A stretch of 64,000 bases of DNA from Halicephalobus mephisto (lineage: Eukaryota > Nematoda > Chromadorea > Rhabditida > Panagrolaimidae). Position numbers and translations under genes: made by a program. The notes under the pieces were generated by a model. That model saw nothing but the letters and a program-made list of their open reading frames with translations. It was not told where the DNA came from and searched no databases. Positions 58,170 to 64,000 of the stretch are shown here, one piece after another. How positions within the stretch are numbered: position 1 is the stretch's first letter; the number at the start of each line of letters is the position of its first letter. The stretch lies in the NCBI GenBank assembly GCA_009193035.1, contig SWDT01000015.1, positions 248,001-312,000 on the forward strand, given 5' to 3'.

Positions 58170-61140
58170 TCTAGACCTAAAAACAATGAATAAAATTAAA
58201 TTTTATTTTTAAATACTACAGAATATGGCGAAAAATGCTTTTTATATTGACATAACCACATATTTCGCACGGGAAGAAACCAGCTCGCGGCATGAAATTT
58301 TTGAACATCATAAGTTTGCAGATTTCACGAGCGAGTGGAACCTAGTGCCCAACTGACTGGCGTAAAAAAGACCAATCAGCAGTTGATTGCATATGCTTAT
58401 ATATCTTCCATTCAATAAGAGTTCCTACATAAAGTCGACAAGATTCCAGAGGTTATAGAATAGTGGAAGATTTATGCATTTTTCCAGCCAAAAAAGAGCT
58501 ATCTGTAAACTAAATTCATGTAATGTTGTTGGTAGTTTTTAGATTGATTTATATTACTAAAATAATAACTAATTTGCTTTTAGAATTTAAAGTTCCAAGA
58601 AATAACTAGATGTAAACACGGAGATTTATCAAATAATTTCGAGTATCTATCACCAACTGATCCATCTATTGATATGTTAATCAAAATATTAACCCAGTTA
58701 TTTCTTTTAGAAATTCTTCATAGATTACTCTCAATAACTAAAATATCTAACATAGTATGTTTTCATTTGGTTACTGTCCAAATATATCACAGCAAATGTC
58801 GCTTCTTTCCACCATCGGAACTCAAACAACAACGTGAGTTTGTTGTTCTATATTATAATCACGAAATTTGTGAAGAGTGTTCGGAATGTTGTCTCGTCAT
58901 TACTTTATTCCGAACACAAATCTCAAATTTGGGTAATTAAACATTATAAAAAAGTTATAAAATACAAACGCAACACGATCGAGAAATCTTTTTTAAGACT
59001 GTTAGCAGTCTCTTTGGATCGGTGGCGTTATCGCCGTTCCGATCAGAGGGATTTATAATTGGAGCTTACCTAAAGAGTTCAAAAGCACATGGAGAGCTAG
59101 TAATAGGAAAAAGAGAACAACCTCCTTTGCTTAATTTCGAAATCAATCTTCTGGAGAAAACAATCCAGAGTGTTGTTAGAAATGATCCCCTTAATAAGTC
59201 CGAAAGTGAAAAGTGAAACATGCACAATAGACGTCAATTCCGGAGATTTAAAAGACTATGATGGACATTGGAGTAGTGATACAAGTGAATACAAATTAGA
59301 TTACGAAATTACTAAAGAATTATTTTTATATATTACATTATAGGAAAGATATTGAAAATAGTCGTATTATGTAAGATAATTGAGAATAAGATAAGTAAGA
59401 GTATATCATGTTTGTAGCCCCATATTGTAATTGCTTCGAAACTTTCGATAAAGTGCTAAAAAGTAAAAGATAAGTAAGAATCTCACGAACTTGCATTTTT
59501 TTACACATAATTGATGTGTCTTCTTCAGTTTGAAAGAACTTAGGATGAGAATCAGTACGAGATCTAGAAACGCAAAATCTACTGAAGCCTAAAGTACATC
59601 TTAGATTTGAGAAATAATCATAAACATGCATAATTTATTCATCGTGATTGCATTTATCATGTAACAATGACGAAAAGGTGTTTCAATATAAAAAATATTA
59701 AAATTACGCACAAATTCATAAAGCAACAATAATAGAACCTAACTAATTGGTAAGAAGGAGAAGTGGATACAGTATGATACCATCAAGCGGTCTAGTACAG
59801 AAATTTTTTACATGACGTTTTCGCACGAAACAGTAGTTGATTATTGTTTTTTAAACTGGATCCAAGGGAGGTAATCTTGATATCTCCGGATTTATTGTAT
59901 TGTGAATTTACTTTTAAAATGGTGATTTTTAATATTGGAATATATGGGATTCTAGAGAACTTCTGGAATTGTTGATATCCAACGACTACGTATAGAAATA
60001 GCATCAAATTGCTAGTGATTGATCTAATCTTCATCTTTAAGTTCGTAATATAACGCATTTAAAGAACTAAACTTCAAAATCTGATTTTGAAGCAAAATAA
60101 TTCTAAAATCAAGAAATTACGATCACAAATAGTTCAGTTTATGCCACATATATTTGACAAAATAAAATTTTCCTAGGTGATTTCCGAAATAGAAAACTTG
60201 AAGTGATGGATATGACTCAGATAATAGATTTCAAAGAGCCACAGCTACCTACAACATTTCAATCTGATATATCATATATGATAGTTTTAAACCAGATTAC
60301 GATCAAGGGATACACCACTTTTGCTCATCTTCTACAATAAAGAATCGACTGATATCTTATGTGTATGTTCTATGGTTATTTTTACAATACTTAAAAAATC
60401 AAATTAACCGATTTTGTTCATCAACCTCGAAATGAACTAATTCTTTGAATAAAGACACAATAACAAAGGGAAAACTAAAAATACAACAAATGAACTCATT
60501 GTACTACTGAATATTTAAAAAGTTCGTAGTACGTTAATTAAATCAAGTGTTTGTTTTCCACTATAGGATGTCAACACCGATTATCCTTTTAAACTGACCT
60601 TTGTTCTCGCATATTTTTTCCATAAAGAAATCTTTCCCGAAGCAATTAATTTTTTGGATTGAAATCATGATTTAATAAGACATTAAATCTTATTCCATAT
60701 GTGTGTTTTACAGTAATTTTTATGTTTCAGGAAAAATCAACTCAGTCTACATACAACCGTACTTTCTTCCGTTTCGATTATAAACAGGAATCGAAAATTA
60801 ATTTGTTTTTCAGCTTTGGAACAAGTTAATTTTCTAAACAAAATTAAACCAAATAATGAATAAAAAAGAAATTAATTGAACAATTACTAAATGCGACACT
60901 GAATATTTAAGAATCTAGATGTAAGTCAATTAAATCAGTTACTCCTGTCCTCGAGTAGGATGCCACTGGGCATGACTTTCAGGTTGACTTTTACTCTACC
61001 GTAATTCTTACGAGAGTAATTTATAAACAAGTTCTCCCAAACATTCAAACATTCGTACTTAGATCTTCATAAATCGGGAATCGACCAACATATCATATGT
61101 TCTAAAATATCGTTTATAGACTTCTTCAACTTGCATGAAA
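58170..61140. other. Gene-poor region with possible unassigned exons
   Basis: No gene model closes here. Between about 58582 and 59220 on the plus strand some stretches look coding after acceptor-like TTTTAG signals (for example KFQEITRCKHGDLSNNFEYL near 58590; MALSPFRSEGFIIGAYLK near 59022), but they do not join into one frame. They could be relics or a very diverged gene. From 59.3 to 61.1 kb I see nothing but AT-rich DNA. Confidence 0.35.
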
Positions 61141-62268
61141 ATGTTGATGAAAGCAGCTACTGTACTTTTACTTTTTGCCGCTTCTGGTAAGTCTTTAGGA
61201 ACTGATCCAATAATGAATAAACCCTTAAGCAATCGTTAGTGGGAATATAGGCTATCGCTGGGGTTACGGTAAGGCGGATGGGCCTCACACTTGGAGAGAC
61301 CGTTGTATTCATGGGGCCCGACAGTCCCCAATCGACTTCAAAGCTTCTAACCTCCAGATTGTTAATTTGCCCAGAATCGACTTCTTCTTCTATAAAAAAC
61401 CCGGAACCGTTAATGTAACACATGATGACAAGTCAAGTGGGTGATTTTATTCAATCGCAAAAACAATCTTTAACGTCATATTACTATAGAGATTTTACGA
61501 AATTGGTCCGATTCAAATCTCTAGAACTTAATCTCATCCTTAATCTCAAGACTTGCATGAGATTATAATTGCTAAAGAATTTCAGTAAGAGTCGATGGAT
61601 TCAGCGACTGGGGTGAATACCAACCATACATCACCGGAGGGGGACTCGCCAAGTACAAACTCGCGCAGTTCCACTTCCATTGGGCTCAGAATCAACTCAA
61701 CGGATCTGAGCACGCTGTAGGAAGTCTACAGTATCCTGCAGAACTCCATCTTGTTCATCTCAAAGACGGATACACCATGGAAGAGGCCGTGAAGCATCCA
61801 GATGGAATAGCTGTCTTGGGAGTCTTCCTGGCCGTAGAAAATGATGGGAGAGCCTTATCCAACCTCGATTCTTTTCTTAGAGATCTGGACGAAACTAGTA
61901 GTTTTGACATGAAATTAATTTTTATAAACAACTGAGTTTTAGGAATGCACACAAGAGCCCAGAACTTCATTCTTAACGCACTTCTGCCTGCAAACACCGA
62001 AGCGTTCTACAGATACGAAGGGTCTCTGACGACCCCGGGATGTGACGAAGCTGTCATCTGGACGATTTTAGCTGATCCTGTTTCCATCACCCAGGACCAG
62101 TTGGAGTCTTTCCGCAGACTGAGAAACAGTGCCGAAATCGAACACAACGCCAGACCCATGCAGGCGTTGAACAGGAGATTCATCAAATTCCGACCCAGTA
62201 CTGCTCTCAATTCTTTTATTCTTAATACTCCCAATGTTAAAGACATTATTTCTTCTCCTTTCCTGTGA
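61141..62268 (+). CDS. Secreted alpha carbonic anhydrase
   Basis: Four exons (61141-61186, 61251-61440, 61578-61897, 61943-62268) give 293 aa. Residues 1-16 are a signal peptide (MLMKAATVLLLFAASG). The alpha-CA fold is plain: YRWGYGKADGPHTWRDRC, GARQSPIDF, ITGGGLAKYKLAQFHFHWAQ with the first two zinc His, AELHLVHL with the third, GIAVLGVFL, FYRYEGSLTTPGCDEAVIWT and NARPMQALNRR. All three zinc ligands are kept, so it should be an active CO2 hydratase. The third acceptor (GCTAAAG) was chosen over the nearby TTTCAG because only it keeps the frame (SGISVRVDG). The donor in ACTA|GTAG for the last intron is likewise chosen by frame. Confidence 0.92.
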
Positions 62269-64000
62269 TTTTATCATCATCAACATCAAAGCATTCGTGT
62301 ATACTCACCCATAGTGTGAATTACATCATCACTGTTGAAAGTAATTTTTTGTATTAAATATTCTTTTTTAATGTTTCTTGAGAATAAACATGTTATTCAT
62401 TTTAATTGTTTATCTTATTCATCAATCAAAGTTTACATCATTTCTAGCTGAAGTTATTATCTTCTTCATGAAAGATCAAGTACCGACTAACTTCGTGAAG
62501 CATATCAAAAAATTTTTTAATTCTTAAAAAAATTTGATCATGGACAAATTAATTAAAACTAGTTTATATCAAAAACGGTTTTAAAAATGTGAAGAAAGTC
62601 ACATTTGTAATAGTGTTTCTGAAAAGATTGAAAGTAAAAAACTCACGTGTACGTTTGTTGGGATGAATTGTTTTGTATTATAGAAAAAACTGTTTCAAAT
62701 GATTTAGTAAATTTTTTTCAGGAATCGACTCGGTAAAGACGATGGAAATTTTTGTTTTATATCCGTTATTCTGAATATATTCAAAAAAGTGATAAACTAC
62801 ATCAAATTAGATATCTGGATTGAAGTTCATCAACTTGCTCGATAATAGTTAAAAATTGAATTCAATGTTATAGAAAAACAGCACTCTGAATCAACTATGG
62901 ATGGAAATATTCCAAGTCCAAATGGTGTAAAATAATGAAGAAATACCGTTTTAATGACCAAGAATCCTCTTCTTTTCATAACATAATATGGTGTTGTCGA
63001 AATCTTTAGAGTTATGCTTTTTTGAAATTATAAATATGTAATGCAACTGAACATAACTTGATCTTGATTTTTGAATTTAACTAATTCAGCTCCAAATCGG
63101 CATTTTTGTTTACAAGTATGCAGCATTTCGTAAATCTCAACTGAGATTCAATAATGACATGCTGGATCTTAGGATTTTAAATATAAATTTTCAACTTCCA
63201 CTTCAAATTTGGCATCTACTAGTTCATTACCTTCATTTTAAGCACTTTTTTGCAAATCTGAAAGTAGTCATTTTTCTAGTATTAGCAGTTTATGAATGAA
63301 AGTGTTGTGGAAGTATAGTCTCCACGGCTGGAGATATTCAGAACATCCAAGGCTAAGTAGTCCTCTCTACCGAGGAGTATAGAAGGGAACACTTCTTGTT
63401 AGTGGGATGTCGCAGCGTTGTGTTTTCTACTTGTAATATTATTTACATATTTATATTGCGTCTAGGTAATAAAAGACATAACAGAAAATATAAGAGTTAC
63501 ATAGAATAGCTTTTTATAGTTATTATAGGGGATTATATACAGGTGATAGTTTGCTGGATTGATCGAGAAACACAGCAACTCTAAAATGGTCTACGATTCT
63601 GAAAGACTCTTACAACGATTTTTGTACTTTCATAGATTATAAATTTTCACAGTTTTAAGAACAAACTCGAGGACAGCTGTTAGATGAATCACTGGTGAGG
63701 AAAATGAAATTATTATTTGAAAAAAGTACCACAAATCATCACTAGATCTTTCTGACTTTTGTCTTATTGTGAATTCTTAAACTCCTTTTATCCAATTTAA
63801 TATCGACATGATCTAACAATTACAGACCCTTCAGATTAAAATTAGCTAAAGCATAATTGTTATAAACTAAGAACGTTGAATTTGAGCTGTCAGTATCCTC
63901 GTTCCTTACGTCATCCATCTAATCGTTGATAAATGAATGAATAATGTGAGTAACTTTCAGAGCATAATTGAGATTAATAGTTCCGAGACTTTGCTGAGAA
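62269..64000. other. AT-rich right end of the window
   Basis: No open frame of note. The 3' flank of the carbonic anhydrase has AATAAA near 62383. A GC-richer, hairpin-capable stretch at about 63300-63425 stands out and is noted under findings. The window ends without a further gene. Confidence 0.4.

Noticed and set aside
63300..63425. Ribosomal RNA fragment
   Set aside because: The stretch did not match any rRNA segment I could recall; kept only as an unexplained structured region.

Overview
The window looks like AT-rich genomic DNA of a rhabditid nematode, most likely Caenorhabditis or a close relative. Introns are short (about 40-50 nt is usual) and end in TTTCAG. Many start codons sit directly behind a pyrimidine-AG with no upstream exon, as expected for spliced-leader trans-splicing. 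Several same-strand genes are packed 85-170 nt apart, as in SL2-type operons. Nematode-specific families (ground-like, SXP/RAL-2/DUF148) and a Tc3-type transposon are present. I see no prokaryotic or viral gene block. All gene models were built by hand from splice signals, reading phase and remembered family motifs; no search was run.

Layout. 0.4-4.4 kb: a disordered RG-rich protein, then a probable operon ISCA1-NAA40; the large NAA40 intron holds a complete ground-like gene on the other strand. 4.6-9.4 kb: two tandem SMOC/SPARC-type secreted calcium-binding proteins on the minus strand. 11.3-13.3 kb: a tail-anchored monoamine oxidase. 16-16.8 kb: an N-myristoylatable globin. 17-22 kb: repeat-rich DNA with a dead Tc3-type transposon. 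22.1-23.7 kb: ASNSD1-like asparagine synthetase-domain protein, followed by remains of a CK1-like kinase. 25.2-31.3 kb: a probable four-gene operon, EMB-4/Aquarius, SDHD, UXT-like prefoldin and a CENP-X-like histone fold. 31.6-37.3 kb: a secreted Cys-module protein, SEC-23 (with a small secreted-protein gene nested in an intron), and a single-pass membrane protein with a tRNA-like relic in its intron.

42.16-46.09 kb is the most unusual part. It is a 3.9-kb element with 229-bp terminal inverted repeats starting 5'-AG, built from diverged subterminal repeats, and flanked by a 6-bp target duplication. It splits a former minus-strand reading frame. It carries two divergent genes: a coiled-coil trypsin-like protease whose nucleophile serine appears replaced, and a BED-finger/retropepsin-like protein with a damaged active site and a premature stop. 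No transposase is recognisable. The AG end, the 6-bp duplication and the long TIRs resemble Maverick/Polinton elements, but none of their hallmark genes is present.

46.8-51.6 kb: VPS-39 (HOPS) and VPS-37 (ESCRT-I) are transcribed divergently from a 0.3-kb spacer, and VPS-37 is followed by mitochondrial ribosomal protein mL48. 52.4-54.5 kb: a TATA-driven secreted protein made of repeated SXP/RAL-2-like units. 55-58 kb: two MITE-like elements, an unknown hydrophobic protein and an F-box-family-like protein. 61-62.3 kb: a secreted alpha carbonic anhydrase. The rest is AT-rich DNA without recognisable genes.
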